A stretch of 64,000 nucleotides of DNA. It comes from Siphonodentalium dalli (taxonomy: Eukaryota > Mollusca > Scaphopoda > Gadilida > Siphonodentaliidae). Positions within the stretch are counted from its first letter, which is position 1; the number at the start of each line of letters is the position of its first letter. The stretch lies in NCBI GenBank assembly GCA_032622095.1, contig CP136063.1:14613814-14677813 (forward strand), read 5' to 3'. A model generated the notes under the pieces. That model saw nothing but the letters and a program-made list of their open reading frames with translations. It did not search any database and was not told the origin of the DNA. Of this stretch, positions 48,010-62,630 are shown in pieces. The position numbers were made by a program, and so were the translations under genes.

Positions 48010-51000
48010 CTATGGATTGATGTCTGCAATGTGCATCATACAGGTGTGTAGGTGAGTGATCTGAGGTCGAGAGCCCGTCAGTATATATATGCAAGAAACT
48101 ATGGATTGATGTCTGCAATGTGCATCATACAGGTGTGTAGAAATGTGGTGAGTGACCAGAGGTCGAGAGCCGGTCAGTATATATATGCAAGAAACTATGG
48201 ATTGATGTCTGCAATGTGCATCATACAGGTGTGTAGGTGAGTGATCTGAGGTCGAGAGCCCGTCAGTATATATATGCAAGAAACTATGGATTGATGTCTG
48301 CAATGTGCATCATACAGGTGTGTAGAAATGTGGTGAGTGACCAGAGGTCGAGAGCCCGTCAGTATATATATGCAAGAAACTATGGATTGATGTCTGCAAT
48401 GTGCATCATACAGGTGTGTAGAAATGTGGTGAGTGATCTGAGGTCGAGAGCCAGTCAGTATATATATGCAAGAAACTATGGATTGATGTCTGCAATGTGC
48501 ATCATACAGGTGTGTAGAAATGTGGTGAGTGATCTGAGGTCGAGAGCCAGTCCGTATATATATGCAAGAAACTATGGATTGATGTCTGCAATGTGCATCA
48601 TACAGGTGTGTAGGTTAGTGATCTGAGATCGAGAGCCAGTCAGTATATATATGCAAGAAACTATGGATTGATGTCTGCAATGTGCATCATACAGGTGTGT
48701 AGGTGAGTGATCTGAGGTCGAGAGCCAGTCAGTATATATATGCAAGAAACTATGGATTGATGTCTGCAATGTGCATCATACAGGTGTGTAGGTGAGTGAT
48801 CTGAGGTCGAGAGCCAGTCAGTATATATATGCAAGAAACTATGGATTGATGTCTGCTATGTGCACCATACAGGTGTGTAGGTGAGTGATCTGAGGTCGAG
48901 AGCCAGTCAGTATATATATGCAAGAAACTATGGATTGATGTCTGCTATGTGCACCATACAGGTGTGTAGGTGAGTGATCTGAGGTCGAGAGCCAGTCAGT
49001 ATATATATGCAAGAAACTATGGATTGATGTCTGCTATGTGCACCATACAGGTGTGTAGGTGAGTGATCTGAGGTCGAGAGCCCGTCAGTATATATATGCA
49101 AGAAACTATGGATTGATGTCTGCTATGTGCATCATACAGGTGTGTAGAAATGTGGTGAGTGATCTGAGGTCGAGAGCCCGTCAGTATATATATGCAAGAA
49201 ACTATGGATTGATGTCTGCTATGTGCATCATACAGGTGTGTAGGTGAGTGATCTGAGGTCGAGAGCCCGTCAGTATATATATGCAAGAAACTATGGATTG
49301 ATGTCTGCAATGTGCATCATACAGGTGTGTAGGTTAGTGATCTGAGGTCGAGAGCCCGTCAGTATATATATACAAGAAACTATGGATTGATGTCTGCAAT
49401 GTGCATCATACAGGTGTGTAGGTTAGTGATCTGAGGTCGAGAGCCAGTCAGTATATATATACAAGAAACTATGGATTGATGTCTGCTATGTGCATCATAC
49501 AGGTGTGTAGGTTAGTGATCTGAGGTCGAGAGTAAGTCAGTATATATATGCAAGAAACTACGGATTGATGTCTGCAATGTGATACAGGTGTGTAGAAAGG
49601 TGGTGAATGATCTGAGGTCGAGGGCCTGACAGTATATATATATACAAGAAACTATGGATTGATGTCTGCAATGTGCATCATACACTTGTGTAGAAATGTG
49701 GTGAGTGATCTGAGGTCGAGAGCCCGTCAGTATATATATGCAAGAAACTATGGATTGATGTCTGCAATGTGCATCATACAGGTGTGTAGAAATGTGGTGA
49801 GTGATCTGAGGTCGAGAGTCAGTCAGTATATATATGCAAGAAACTATGGATTGATGTCTGCAATGTGCATCATACAGGTGTGTAGAAATGTGGTAAGTGA
49901 TCTGAGTTCGAGAGCCAGTCAGTATATATATGCAAGAAACTATGGATTGATGTCTGCAATGTGCATCATACAGGTGTGTAGGTGAGTGATCTGAGGTCGA
50001 GAGCCCGTCAGTATATATATGCAAGAAACTATGGATTGATGTCTGCAATGTGCATCATACAGGTGTGTAGAAATGTGGTGAGTGACCAGAGGTCGAGAGC
50101 CGGTCAGTATATATATGCAAGAAACTATGGATTGATGTCTGCAATGTGCATCATACAGGTGTGTAGGTGAGTGATCTGAGGTCGAGAGCCCGTCAGTATA
50201 TATATGCAAGAAACTATGGATTGATGTCTGCAATGTGCATCATACAGGTGTGTAGAAATGTGGTGAGTGACCAGAGGTCGAGAGCCCGTCAGTATATATA
50301 TGCAAGAAACTATGGATTGATGTCTGCAATGTGCATCATACAGGTGTGTAGAAATGTGGTGAGTGATCTGAGGTCGAGAGCCAGTCAGTATATATATGCA
50401 AGAAACTATGGATTGATGTCTGCAATGTGCATCATACAGGTGTGTAGAAATGTGGTGAGTGATCTGAGGTCGAGAGCCAGTCCGTATATATATGCAAGAA
50501 ACTATGGATTGATGTCTGCAATGTGCATCATACAGGTGTGTAGGTTAGTGATCTGAGATCGAGAGCCAGTCAGTATATATATGCAAGAAACTATGGATTG
50601 ATGTCTGCAATGTGCATCATACAGGTGTGTAGGTGAGTGATCTGAGGTCGAGAGCCAGTCAGTATATATATGCAAGAAACTATGGATTGATGTCTGCAAT
50701 GTGCATCATACAGGTGTGTAGGTGAGTGATCTGAGGTCGAGAGCCAGTCAGTATATATATGCAAGAAACTATGGATTGATGTCTGCTATGTGCACCATAC
50801 AGGTGTGTAGGTGAGTGATCTGAGGTCGAGAGCCAGTCAGTATATATATGCAAGAAACTATGGATTGATGTCTGCTATGTGCACCATACAGGTGTGTAGG
50901 TGAGTGATCTGAGGTCGAGAGCCAGTCAGTATATATATGCAAGAAACTATGGATTGATGTCTGCTATGTGCACCATACAGGTGTGTAGGTGAGTGATCTG

Positions 51001-54000
51001 AGGTCGAGAGCCCGTCAGTATATATATGCAAGAAACTACGGATTGATGTCTGCTATGTGCATCATACAGGTGTGTAGAAATGTGGTGAGTGATCTGAGGT
51101 CGAGAGCCAGTCAGTATATATATGCAAGAAACTATGGATTGATGTCTGCTATGTGCATCATACAGGTGTGTAGGTGAGTGATCTGAGGACGAGAGCCCGT
51201 CAGTATATATATGCAAGAAACTATGGATTGATGTCTGCAATGTGCATCATACAGGTGTGTAGGTTAGTGATCTGAGGTCGAGAGCCCGTCAGTATATATA
51301 TACAAGAAACTATGGATTGATGTCTGCAATGTGCATCATACAGGTGTGTAGGTTAGTGATCTGAGGTCGAGAGCCAGTCAGTATATATATACAAGAAACT
51401 ATGGATTGATGTCTGCTATGTGCATCATACAGGTGTGTAGGTTAGTGATCTGAGGTCGAGAGTAAGTCAGTATATATATGCAAGAAACTACGGATTGATG
51501 TCTGCAATGTGATACAGGTGTGTAGAAAGGTGGTGAATGATCTGAGGTCGAGGGCCTGACAGTATATATATATACAAGAAACTATGGATTGATGTCTGCA
51601 ATGTGCATCATACACTTGTGTAGAAATATGGTGAGTGATCTGAGGTCGAGAGCCCGTCAGTATATATATGCAAGAAACTATGGATTGATGTCTGCAATGT
51701 GCATCATACAGGTGTGTAGAAATGTGGTGAGTGATCTGAGGTCGAGAGCCAGTCAGTATATATATGCAAGAAACTATGAATTGATGTCTGCAATGTGCAT
51801 CATACAGGTGTGTAGGTGAGTGATCTGAGGTCGAGAGCCCGTCAGTATATATATGCAAGAAACTATGGATTGATGTCTGCTATGTGCATCATACAGTTGT
51901 GTAGAATGTGGTGAGTGATCTGAGGTCGTATATATGCAAGAAACTACGGATTGATGTCTGCAATGTGCATCATACAGGTGTGTAGAAATGTGGTGAGTGA
52001 TCTGAGGTCGAGAGCCCGTCAGTATATATATGCAAGAAACTATGGATTGATGTCTGCAATGTGCATCATACAGGTGTGTAGAAATGTGGTGAGTGATCTG
52101 AGGTCGAGAGTCAGTCAGTATATATATGCAAGAAACTATGGATTGATGTCTGCAATGTGCATCATACAGGTGTGTAGAAATGTGGTGAGTGATCTGAGGT
52201 CGAGAGCCAGTCAGTATATATATGCAAGAAACTATGGATTGATGTCTGCAATGTGCATCATACAGGTGTGTAGGTGAGTGATCTGAGGTCGAGAGCCCGT
52301 CAGTATATATATGCAAGAAACTATGGATTGATGTCTGCAATGTGCATCATACAGGTGTGTAGAAATGTGGTGAGTGACCAGAGGTCGAGAGCCGGTCAGT
52401 ATATATATGCAAGAAACTATGGATTGATGTCTGCAATGTGCATCATACAGGTGTGTAGGTGAGTGATCTGAGGTCGAGAGCCCGTCAGTATATATATGCA
52501 AGAAACTATGGATTGATGTCTGCAATGTGCATCATACAGGTGTGTAGAAATGTGGTGAGTGACCAGAGGTCGAGAGCCCGTCAGTATATATATGCAAGAA
52601 ACTATGGATTGATGTCTGCAATGTGCATCATACAGGTGTGTAGAAATGTGGTGAGTGATCTGAGGTCGAGAGCCAGTCAGTATATATATGCAAGAAACTA
52701 TGGATTGATGTCTGCAATGTGCATCATACATGTGTGTAGAAATGTGGTGAGTGATCTGAGGTCGAGAGCCAGTCCGTATATATATGCAAGAAACTATGGA
52801 TTGATGTCTGCAATGTGCATCATACAGGTGTGTAGGTTAGTGATCTGAGATCGAGAGCCAGTCAGTATATATATGCAAGAAACTATGGATTGATGTCTGC
52901 AATGTGCATCATACAGGTGTGTAGGTGAGTGATCTGAGGTCGAGAGCCAGTCAGTATATATATGCAAGAAACTATGGATTGATGTCTGCAATGTGCATCA
53001 TACAGGTGTGTAGGTGAGTGATCTGAGGTCGAGAGCCAGTCAGTATATATATGCAAGAAACTATGGATTGATGTCTGCTATGTGCACCATACAGGTGTGT
53101 AGGTGAGTGATCTGAGGTCGAGAGCCAGTCAGTATATATATGCAAGAAACTATGGATTGATGTCTGCTATGTGCACCATACAGGTGTGTAGGTGAGTGAT
53201 CTGAGGTCGAGAGCCAGTCAGTATATATATGCAAGAAACTATGGATTGATGTCTGCTATGTGCACCATACAGGTGTGTAGGTGAGTGATCTGAGGTCGAG
53301 AGCCCGTCAGTATATATATGCAAGAAACTACGGATTGATGTCTGCTATGTGCATCATACAGGTGTGTAGAAATGTGGTGAGTGATCTGAGGTCGAGAGCC
53401 AGTCAGTATATATATGCAAGAAACTATGGATTGATGTCTGCTATGTGCATCATACAGGTGTGTAGGTGAGTGATCTGAGGACGAGAGCCCGTCAGTATAT
53501 ATATGCAAGAAACTATGGATTGATGTCTGTAATGTGCATCATACAGGTGTGTAGGTTAGTGATCTGAGGTCGAGAGCCCGTCAGTATATATATACAAGAA
53601 ACTATGGATTGATGTCTGCAATGTGCATCATACAGGTGTGTAGGTTAGTGATCTGAGGTCGAGAGCCAGTCAGTATATATATACAAGAAACTATGGATTG
53701 ATGTCTGCTATGTGCATCATACAGGTGTGTAGGTTAGTGATCTGAGGTCGAGAGTAAGTCAGTATATATATGCAAGAAACTACGGATTGATGTCTGCAAT
53801 GTGATACAGGTGTGTAGAAAGGTGGTGAATGATCTGAGGTCGAGGGCCTGACAGTATATATATATACAAGAAACTATGGATTGATGTCTGCAATGTGCAA
53901 CATACACTTGTGTAGAAATATGGTGAGTGATCTGAGGTCGAGAGCCCGTCAGTATATATATGCAAGAAACTATGGATTGATGTCTGCAATGTGCATCATA

Positions 54001-54300
54001 CAGGTGTGTAGAAATGTGGTGAGTGATCTGAGGTCGAGAGTCAGTCAATATATATATGCAAGAAACTATGGATTGATGTCTGCAATGTGCATCATACAGG
54101 TGTGTAGAAATGTGGTGAGTGATCTGAGGTCGAGAGCCAGTCAGTATATATATGCAAGAAACTATGGATTGATGTCTGCAATGTGCATCATACAGGTGTG
54201 TAGGTGAGTGATCTGAGGTCGAGAGCCCGTCAGTATATATATGCAAGAAACTATGGATTGATGTCTGCTATGTGCATCATACAGTTGTGTAGAATGTGGT
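48010..54300. repeat. Higher-order repeat in array 2, 1.93 and 2.29 kb spacing
   Basis: The block beginning at 48010 recurs at 49940 and 52232 (spacings 1930 and 2292). Markers are gagtgaccagaggtcgagag, tccgtatatatatgc, and three consecutive tgctatgtgcaccatacagg units. Copies two and three also share cgaggacgagagcccg-type changes (ctgaggacgagag at 51183 and 53475) that copy one lacks, so they are the more recent pair. The 362-bp difference in spacing is an extra segment of about four units (51870-52230) in copy two. Confidence 0.85.
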
Positions 54301-57300
54301 GAGTGATCTGAGGTCGTATATATGCAAGAAACTACGGATTGATGTCTGCATTGTGCATCATACAGGTGTGTAGAAATGTGGTGAGTGATCTGAGATCGAG
54401 AGCCCGTCAGTATATATATATGCAAGAAACTATGGATTGATGTCTGCTATGTGCATCATACAGGTGTGTAGAAATGTGGTGAGTGATCTGAGGTCGTATA
54501 TATGCAAGAAACTACGGATTGATGTCTGCTATGTGCATCATACAGGTGTGTAGAAATGTGGTGAGTGATCTGAGGTCGAGAGCCAGTCAGTATATATATG
54601 CAAGAAACTATGGATTGATGTATGCAATGTGCATCATACAGGTGTGTAGAAATGTGGTGAGTGATCTGAGGTCGAGAGCCAGTCAGTAGATATATGCAAG
54701 AAACTATGGATTGATGTCTGCTATGTGAATCATACAGGTGTGTAGAAATGTGGCGAGTGATCTGAGGTCGAGAGCCAGTCAGTATATATATGCATGAAAC
54801 TACGGATTGATGTCTGCAATGTGCATCATGCAGGTGTGTAGAAATATAAATGTGGTGAGTGATCTGAGGTCGTATATATGCAAGAAACTACGGATTGATG
54901 TCTGTAATGTGCATCATACAGGTGTGCAGAAATGTGGTGAGTGATCTGAGGTCGAGAGTAAGTCAGTATATATATGCAAGAAACTACGGATTGATGTCTG
55001 CAATGTGATGCATGTGTGTAGAAAGGTGGTGAATGATCTGAGGTCGAGGGCCTGACAGTATATATATATACAAGAAACTATGGATTGATGTCTGCAATGT
55101 GCATCATACACTTGTGTAGAAATGTGGTGAGTGATCTGAGGTCGAGAGCCCGTCAGTATATATATGCAAGAAACTATGGATTGATGTCTGCAATGTGCAT
55201 CATACAGGTGTGTAGAAATGTGGTGAGTGATCTGAGGTCGAGAGTCAGTCAGTATATATATGCAAGAAACTATGGATTGATGTCTGCAATGTGCATCATA
55301 CAGGTGTGTAGAAATGTGGTGAGTGATCTGAGGTCGAGAGCCAGTCAGTATATATATGCAAGAAACTATGGATGGATGTCTGCTATGTGCATCATACAGG
55401 TGTGTAGAAAGGTGGTGAGTGATCTGAGGTCGAGAGCCCGTCAGTATATATATGCAAGAAACTATGGATTGATGTCTGCAATGTGCACCATACAGGTGGG
55501 TAGAAATGTTGTGAGTGATCTGAGGTCGAGAAGCAGTCAGTATATATATGCAAGAAACTATGGATTGATGTCTGCTATGTGCATCATACAGGTGTGTAGA
55601 AATGTTGTGAGTGATCTGAGGTCGAGAAGCAGTCAGTATATATATGCAAGAAACTATGGATTGATGTCTGCTATGTGCATCATACAGGTGTGTAGAACTG
55701 TGGTGAGTGATCTGAGATCGTATATATGCAAGAAACTACGGATTGATGTCTGCAATGTGCATCATACAGGTGTGTAGAAATGTTGTGAGTGATCTGAGGT
55801 CGAGAAGCAGTCAGTATATATATGCAAGAAACTATGGATTGATGTCTGCTATGTGCATCATACAGGTGTGTAGAAAGGTGGTGAGTGATCTGAGGTCGAG
55901 AACCAGTCAGTATATATATGCAAGAAACTACGGATTGATGTTTGCAATGTGCATCATACAGGTGTGTAGGTGAGTGATCTGAGGTCGAGAGCCCGTCAGT
56001 AAATATATGCAAGAAACTATGGATTAATGTCTGCAATGTGCATCATACAGGTGTGTAGAAATGTGGTGAGTGATCTGAGGTCGAGATCCAGTCAGTATAT
56101 ATACGCAAGAAACTATGGATTGATGTCTGCAATGTGCATCATACAGGTGTGTAGAAATGTGGTCAGTGATCTGAGGTCGAGAGCCAGTCAGTATATATAT
56201 GCAAGAAACTATGGATGGATGTCTGCTATGTGCATCATACAGGTGTGTAGAAAGGTGGTGAGTGATCTGAGGTCGAGAGCCAGTCAGAATATATATGCAA
56301 GAAACTATGGATTGATGTCTGCAATGTGCATCATACGGGTGTGTAGAAATGTCGTGAGTGATCTGAGGTCGAGAGCCAGTCAGTATATATATGCAAGAAT
56401 ACTATGGATCGATGTCTGCAATGTGCATCATACAGGTGTGTAGAAATGTGGTGAGTGATCTGAGGTCGAGAGCCCGTCAGTATATATATGCAAGAATCTA
56501 TGGATTGATGTCTGCAATGTGCACCATACAGGTGGGTAGAAATGTGGTGAGTGATCTGAGATCGTATATATGCAAGAAACTACGGACTGATGTCTGCAAT
56601 GTGCATCATACAGGTGTGTAGAAATGTGGTGAGTGATCTGAGGTCGAGAACCAGTCAGTATATATATGCAAGAAACTATGGATTGATGTCTGCTATGTGC
56701 ATCATACAGGTGCGTAGAAAGGTGGTGAGTGGTCTGAGGTCGAGACCCAGTCAGTATATATACGCAAGAAACTATGGATTGATGTCTGCAATGTGCATCA
56801 TACGGGTGTGAATAAATGTGGTGAGTGATCTGAGGTCGAGGGCCTGACAGTATATATATATGCAAGAAACTATGGATTGATGTCTACAATGTGCATCATA
56901 CAGGTGTGTAGAAAGGTGGTGAGTGATCTGAGGTCGAGGGCCTGACAGTATATATATATATATACAAGAAACTATGGATTGATGTCTGCTATGTGCATCA
57001 TACAGGGGTGTAGAAAGGTGGTGAGTGATCTGAGGTCGAGAGCCAGACAGTATATATATACAAGAAACTATGGATTGATGTCTGCTATGTGCATCATACA
57101 GGTGTGTAGAAAGGTGGTGAGTGATCTGAGGTCGAGAGCCAGTCAGAATATATATGCAAGAAACTATTGATTGATGTCTGCAATGTGCATCATACAGGTG
57201 TGTAGAAATGTGGTGAGTGATCTAAGGTCGAGAGCCTGTCAGTATATATATGCAAGAAACTATGGATTGATCTCTGCAATGTGCATCATACAGGTGTGTA

Positions 57301-60300
57301 GAAATGTGGTGAGTGATCTGAGGTCGAGAGCCCGTCAGTATATATATGCAAGAAACTATGGATTGATGTCTGCAATGTGCACCATACAGGTGGGTAGAAA
57401 TGTGGTGAGTGATATGAGATCGTATATATGCAAGAAACTACGGATTGATGTCTGCAATGTGCATCATACAGGTGTGTAGAAATGTGGTGAGTGATCTGAG
57501 GTCGAGAACCAGTCAGTATATATATGAAAGAAACTATGGATTGATGTATGCAATGTGCATCATACAGGTGTGTAGAAATGTGGTGAGTGATCTGAGGTCG
57601 AGAGCCAGTCAGTAGATATATGCAAGAAACTATGGATTGATGTCTGCTATGTGCATCATACAGGTGTGTAGAAATGTGGCGAGTGATCTGAGGTCGAGAG
57701 CCAGTCAGTATATATATGTATGAAACTACGGATTGATGTCTGCAATGTGCATCATGCAGGTGTGATGAAATATAAATGTGGTGAGTGATCTGAGGTCGTA
57801 TATATGCAAGAAACTACGGATTGATGTCTGTAATGTGCATCATACAGGTGTGTAGAAAGGTGGTGAGCGATCTGAGGTCGAGAGTAAGTCAGTATATATA
57901 TGCAAGAAACTACGGATTGATGTCTGCAATGTGATACAGGTGTGTAGAAAGGTGGTGAATGATCTGAGGTCGAGGGCCTGACAGTATATATATATACAAG
58001 AAACTATGGATTGATGTCTGCAATGTGCATCATACACTTGTGTAGAAATGTGGTGAGTGATCTGAGGTCGAGAGCCCGTCAGTATATATATGCAAGAAAC
58101 TATGGATTGATGTCTGCAATGTGCATCATACAGGTGTGTAGAAATGTGGTGAGTGATCTGAGGTCGAGAGTCAGTCAGTATATATATGCAAGAAACTATG
58201 GATTGATGTCTGCAATGTGCATCATACAGGTGTGTAGAAATGTGGTGAGTGATCTGAGGTCGAGAGCCAGTCAGTATATATATGCAAGAAAGTATGGATT
58301 GATGTCTGCAATGTGCATCATACAGGTGTGTAGGTGAGTGATCTGAGGTCGAGAGCCCGTCAGTATATATATGCAAGAAACTATGGATTGATGTCTGCAA
58401 TGTGCATCATACAGGTGTGTAGAAATGTGGTGAGTGACCAGATGTCGAGAGCCGGTCAGTATATATATGCAAGAAACTATGGATTGATGTCTGCAATGTG
58501 CATCATACAGGTGTGTAGGTGAGTGATCTGAGGTCGAGAGCCCGTCAGTATATATATGCAAGAAACTATGGATTGATGTCTGCAATGTGCATCATACAGG
58601 TGTGTAGAAATGTGGTGAGTGATCTGAGGTCGAGAGCCAGTCAGTATATATATGCAAGAAACTATGGATTGATGTCTGCAATGTGCATCATACAGGTGTG
58701 TAGAAATGTGGTGAGTGATCTGAGGTCGAGAGCCAGTCCGTATATATATGCAAGAAACTATGGATTGATGTCTGCAATGTGCATCATACAGGTGTGTAGG
58801 TTAGTGATCTGAGATCGAGAGCCAGTCAGTATATATATGCAAGAAACTATGGATTGATGTCTGCAATGTTCATACAGGTGTGTAGGTGAGTGATCTGAGG
58901 TCGAGAGCCAGTCAGTATATATATGCAAGAAACTATGGATTGATGTCTGCAATGTGCATCATACAGGTGTGTAGGTGAGTGATCTGAGGTCGAGAGCCAG
59001 TCAGTATATATATGCAAGAAACTATGGATTGATGTCTGCTATGTGCACCATACAGGTGTGTAGGTGAGTGATCTGAGGTCGAGAGCCAGTCAGTATATAT
59101 ATGCAAGAAAATATGGATTGATGTCTGCTATGTGCACCATACAGGTGTGTAGGTGAGTGATCTGAGGTCGAGAGCCAGTCAGTATATATATGCAAGAAAC
59201 TATGGATTGATGTCTGCTATGTGCATCATACAGGTGTGTAGAAATGTGGTGAGTGATCTGAGGTCGAGAGCCCGTCAGTATATATATACAAGAAACTATG
59301 GATTGATGTCTGCTATGTGCATCATACAGGTGTGTAGGTGAGTGATCTGAGGTCGAGAGCCCGTCAGTATATATATGCAAGAAACTATGGATTGATGTCT
59401 GCACTGTGCATCATACAGGTGTGTAGGTTAGTGATCTGAGGTCGAGAGCCCGTCAGTATATATATACAAGAAACTATGGATTGATGTCTGCAATGTGCAT
59501 CATACAGGTGTGTAGGTTAGTGATCTGAGGTCGAGAGCCAGTCAGTATATATATACAAGAAACTATGGATTGATGTCTGCTATGTGCATCATACAGGTGT
59601 GTAGGTGAGTGATCTGAGGTCGAGAGTCCGTCAGTATATATATGCAAGAAACTATGGATTGATGTCTGCTATGTGCATCATACAGGTGTGTAGGTGAGTG
59701 ATCTGAGGTCGAGACCCCGTCAGTATATATATGCAAGAAACTATGGATTGATGTCTGCAATGTGCATCATACAGGTGTGTAGGTTAGTGATCTGAGGTCG
59801 AGAGCCTGACAGTATATATATGCAAGAAACTATGGATTGATGTCTGCTATGTGCATCATACAGGTGTGTAGAAATGTGGTGAGTGATCTGAGGTCGAGAG
59901 CCAGTCAGTATATATATGCAAGAAACTATGGATTGATATCTGCAATGTGCATCATACAGGTGTGTAGGTGAGTGATCTGAGGTCGAGAGCCCGTCAGTAT
60001 ATATATGCAAGAAACTATGAATTGATGTCTGCTATGTGCATCATACAGGTGTGTAGGTGAGTGATCTGAGGTCGAGAGCCAGTCAGTATATATATACAAG
60101 AAACTATGGATTGATGTCTGCTATGTGCATCATACAGGTGTGTAGGTGAGTGATCTGAGGTCGAGAGCCAGTCAGTATATATATACAAGAAACTATGGAT
60201 TTATGTCTGCTATGTGCATCATACAGGTGTGTAGGTGAGTGATCTGAGGTCGAGTGCCAGTCAGTATATATATATAAGAAACTATGGATTGATGTCTGCT

Positions 60301-60659
60301 ATGTGCATCATACAGGTGTGTAGGTGAGTGATCTGAGGTCGAGAGCCAGTCAGTATATATATGCAAGAAACTAGGGATTGATGTCTGCTATGTGTATCAT
60401 ACAGGTGTGTAGGTGAGTGATCTGAGGTCGAGAGCCAGTCAGTATATATATATAAGAAACTATGGATTGATGTCTGCTATGTGCATCATACAGGTGTGTA
60501 GGTGAGTGATCTGAGGTCGAGAGCCAGTCAGTATATATATACAAGAAACTACGGATTGATGTCTGCTATGTGCATCATACAGGTGTGTAGGTGAGTGATC
60601 TGAGGTCGAGAGCCAGTCAGTATATATATACAAGAAACTATGGATTGATGTCTGCTATG

Positions 60660-62630
60660 TGCATCATACAGGTGTGTAGGTGAGTGATCTGAGGTCGAGA
60701 GCCAGTCAGTATATATATACAAGAAACTACGGATTGATGTCTGCTATGTGCATCGTACAGGTGAGTAGGTGAGTGATCTGAGGTCGAGAGCCCGTCAGTA
60801 TATATATACAAGAAACTACGGATTGATGTCTGCTATGTGCATCATACAGGTGTGTAGGTGAGTGATCTGAGGTCGAGAGCCAGTCAGTATATATATACAA
60901 GAAACTACGGATTGATGTCTGCTATGTGCATCATACAGGTGTGTAGGTGAGTGATCTGAGGTCGAGAGCCAGTCAGTATATATATACAAGAAACTACGGA
61001 TTGATGTCTGCTATGCGCATCATACAGGTGTGTAGGTTTGTGATCTGAGGTCGAGAGCCCGTCAGTATATATATACAAGAAACTACGGATTGATGTCTGC
61101 TATGTGCATCATACAGGTGTGTAGGTGAGTGATCTGAGGTCGAGAGCCAGTCAGTATATATATACAAGAAACTACGGATTGATGTCTGCTATGTGCATCA
61201 TACAGGTGTGTGGGTGAGTGATCTGAGGTCGAGAGCCAGTCAGTATATATATACAAGACACTACGGATTGATGTCTGCTATGTGCATCATACAGGTGTGT
61301 AGGTGAGTGATCTGAGGTCGAGAGCCAGTCAGTATATATATACAAGAAACTACGGATTGATGTCTGCTATGCGCATCATACAGGTGTGTAGGTGAGTGAT
61401 CTGAGGTCGAGAGCCAGTCAGTATATATATACAAGAAACTACGGATTGATGTCTGCTATGTTCATCATACAGGTGTGTAGGTGAGTGATCTGAGGTCGAG
61501 AGCCCGTCAGTATATATATACAAGAAACTACGGATTGATGTCTGCTATGTGCATCATACAGGTGTGTAGAAATGTGGTGAGTGATCTGAGGTCGAGAGCT
61601 CGTCAGTATATATATACAAGAAACTATGGATTGATGTCTGCTATGTGCATCATACAGGTGTGTAGGTGAGTGATCTGAGGTCGAGAGCCAGTCAGTATAT
61701 ATATACAAGAAACTACGGATTGATGTCTGCTATGTGCATCGTACAGGTGAGTAGGTGAGTGATCTGAGGTCGAGAGCCCGTCAGTATATATATACAAGAA
61801 ACTACGGATTGATGTCTGCTATGTGCATCATACAGGTGTGTAGGTGAGTGATCTGAGGTCGAGAGCCAGTCAGTATATATATACAAGAAACTACGGATTG
61901 ATGTCTGCTATGTGCATCATACAGGTGTGTAGGTGAGTGATCTGAGGTCGAGAGCCAGTCAGTATATATATACAAGAAACTACGGATTGATGTCTGCTAT
62001 GCGCATCATACAGGTGTGTAGGTGAGTGATCTGAGGTCGAGAGCCCGTCAGTATATATATACAAGAAACTACGGATTGATGTCTGCTATGTGCATCATAC
62101 AGGTGTGTAGGTGAGTGATCTGAGGTCGAGAGCCAGTCAGTATATATATACAAGAAACTACGGATTGATGTCTGCTATGTGCATCATACAGGTGTGTGGG
62201 TGAGTGATCTGAGGTCGAGAGCCAGTCAGTATATATATACAAGACACTACGGATTGATGTCTGCTATGTGCATCATACAGGTGTGTAGGTGAGTGATCTG
62301 AGGTCGAGAGCCAGTCAGTATATATATACAAGAAACTACGGATTGATGTCTGCTATGCGCATCATACAGGTGTGTAGGTGAGTGATCTGAGGTCGAGAGC
62401 CAGTCAGTATATATATACAAGAAACTACGGATTGATGTCTGCTATGTTCATCATACAGGTGTGTAGGTGAGTGATCTGAGGTCGAGAGCCCGTCAGTATA
62501 TATATACAAGAAACTACGGATTGATGTCTGCTATGTGCATCATACAGGTGTGTAGAAATGTGGTGAGTGATCTGAGGTCGAGAGCTCGTCAGTATATATA
62601 TACAAGAAACTATGGATTGATGTCTGCTAT
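60660..62630. repeat. Higher-order repeat in array 2, 986 bp, two copies
   Basis: A block of eleven units, ten of 89 bp and one of 96 bp, is present twice with an offset of exactly 986 bases. Markers: catcgtacaggtgagtagg at 60751 and 61737, tgtgtgggtgag at 61207 and 62193, caagacactacgg at 61255 and 62241, atgttcatcatac at 61459 and 62445, gagagctcgtcag at 61595 and 62581. I see only one or two base differences between copies (for example gtaggtttgtg at 61032). The first marker recurs once more at 63967. Confidence 0.85.
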
